From Desulfobacterium sp. (GTDB lineage Bacteria > Desulfobacterota > Desulfobacteria > Desulfobacterales > Desulfobacteraceae): a stretch of 64,000 bases of DNA. Below, in pieces: positions 63,550 through 64,000 of this stretch. The notes under the pieces are model-generated. The model saw only the letters and a list, made by a program, of their open reading frames with translations. It searched no databases and was not told where the DNA came from. Location of the stretch: NCBI GenBank assembly GCA_030145245.1, contig JAQYWC010000012.1, positions 22,766 to 86,765 on the forward strand, written 5' to 3'. The position numbers and the translations under genes are program-made. Each line of letters opens with the position of its first letter. The first letter of the stretch is position 1.

Positions 63550-63975
63550 TGACATGATCTCAGCCAGGTGCAGCACCTTGAGATCCTGGGCACAGCCGCT
63601 GAATATCGCCACCTTGAACTTGGGGTTATCTGCGCTTGTTTTGAGGCGTTTCCACTGCTCCCTGAAGGGGTGCTTTGCAATGGCTTTGCGGCCGTTGTCC
63701 AGGAACCCCACGTGCATATCCCGCTTCTCTTCCGGGGCAATGCCGAGATTTGCCCGGGTGAAACCGATATCGATTCCTTTGGCATGGTTCCGCAGCCGCT
63801 CCTTGATCAGGGTTATTCCCTTGTCTTTAGCCAGGTCTTTGAACCGGGTGAATTCGGAGTCTTCAAAACCTGGGGCCGCAATCATCGGTTGTTCGCATTT
63901 CGTGGAGGAATTACAAAGGTTCAGGGTCGTCTGGAATGCTTCTCTCCGGGAGTTGACCCGGCGGATGCGGCTATT
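63550..63975 (-). pseudogene. Decayed LUD-domain/Fe-S lactate-utilisation-type gene
   Basis: The frame reads ...APGFEDSEFTRFKDLAKDKG, then GIDIGFTRANLGIAPEE, the start of an LUD domain as in LutB/LldF-like proteins. It jumps directly to KRDMHVGFLDNGRKAIAKHP and FKVAIFSGCAQDL, the start of a C-terminal Cys-rich electron-transfer region. The body of the LUD domain and the iron-sulfur motifs are missing, and the end runs into the MFS relict. Taken as a deletion-bearing remnant. The true 5' end may lie near or beyond the window edge. Confidence 0.5.
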
Positions 63976-64000
63976 TTAATGGTCATACCAATGCGTTTCA

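Overview
The window looks like part of a chromosome of a complete-oxidising Desulfobacterota bacterium (Desulfobacterales-like). This is inferred from gene content: large acyl-CoA degradation operons, a full methylmalonyl-CoA route with a Wolinella-type fumarate reductase/succinate dehydrogenase and class I fumarase, TRAP transport, and an exosortase/PEP-CTERM locus. I see no rRNA, tRNA or CRISPR array.

Region 1 (1-19.06 kb, all +) is a fatty-acid-type operon. It holds a MaoC-SDR fusion, an HMG-CoA-synthase-like/DUF35/SDR/SCP2 fusion, an SCP-x type thiolase, three acyl-CoA ligases, three acyl-CoA dehydrogenases, a hotdog thioesterase, an alpha-methylacyl-CoA racemase-like protein and an outer-membrane beta-barrel, and it ends at a strong terminator. 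The domain set matches a peroxisomal branched-chain beta-oxidation system that has been cut up and re-fused. Region 2 (19.2-30.7 kb, all +) converts propionyl-CoA-derived methylmalonyl-CoA to malate: epimerase, mutase, MeaB, SucCD, FrdCAB, fumarase. Together the two regions suggest oxidation of methyl-branched acyl chains that release propionyl-CoA.

Region 3 (30.7-49.8 kb) is accessory and patchy. It contains an IS91-like transposase tail, a hybrid histidine kinase, a response regulator interrupted by an in-frame stop, a relict fumarase 3' end, a phosphoribosyltransferase, a frameshifted lipoprotein gene, a MerR/Tat-exported agmatine deiminase pair, a TRIC channel, a chemoreceptor, DUF134/DUF5320/DUF89 genes, endonuclease III, a BKACE/cyclase pair, a PanE-like reductase and an SDR. 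Region 4 (50.4-55.9 kb, +) has a TRAP transporter (DctPQM), a 3-hydroxybutyrate-dehydrogenase-like SDR and an MFS transporter. Region 5 (55.95-63.4 kb) is an exosortase block: exosortase, EpsI-like protein and a membrane phosphotransferase/sulfatase-fold enzyme on the minus strand, and a VWA PEP-CTERM protein and a TPR protein on the plus strand. Both arms are preceded by sigma-54-like -24/-12 elements. The window ends in a decayed LUD-domain gene.

The least expected structural feature is a recurring echo of gene 3' ends. Short degraded copies of the fumarase, DUF89 and MFS 3' ends lie on the far side of inserted-looking gene blocks. The second is a family of GGGGTCAG-CTTAGCTTATT repeats, including a perfect 29-bp-stem palindrome.
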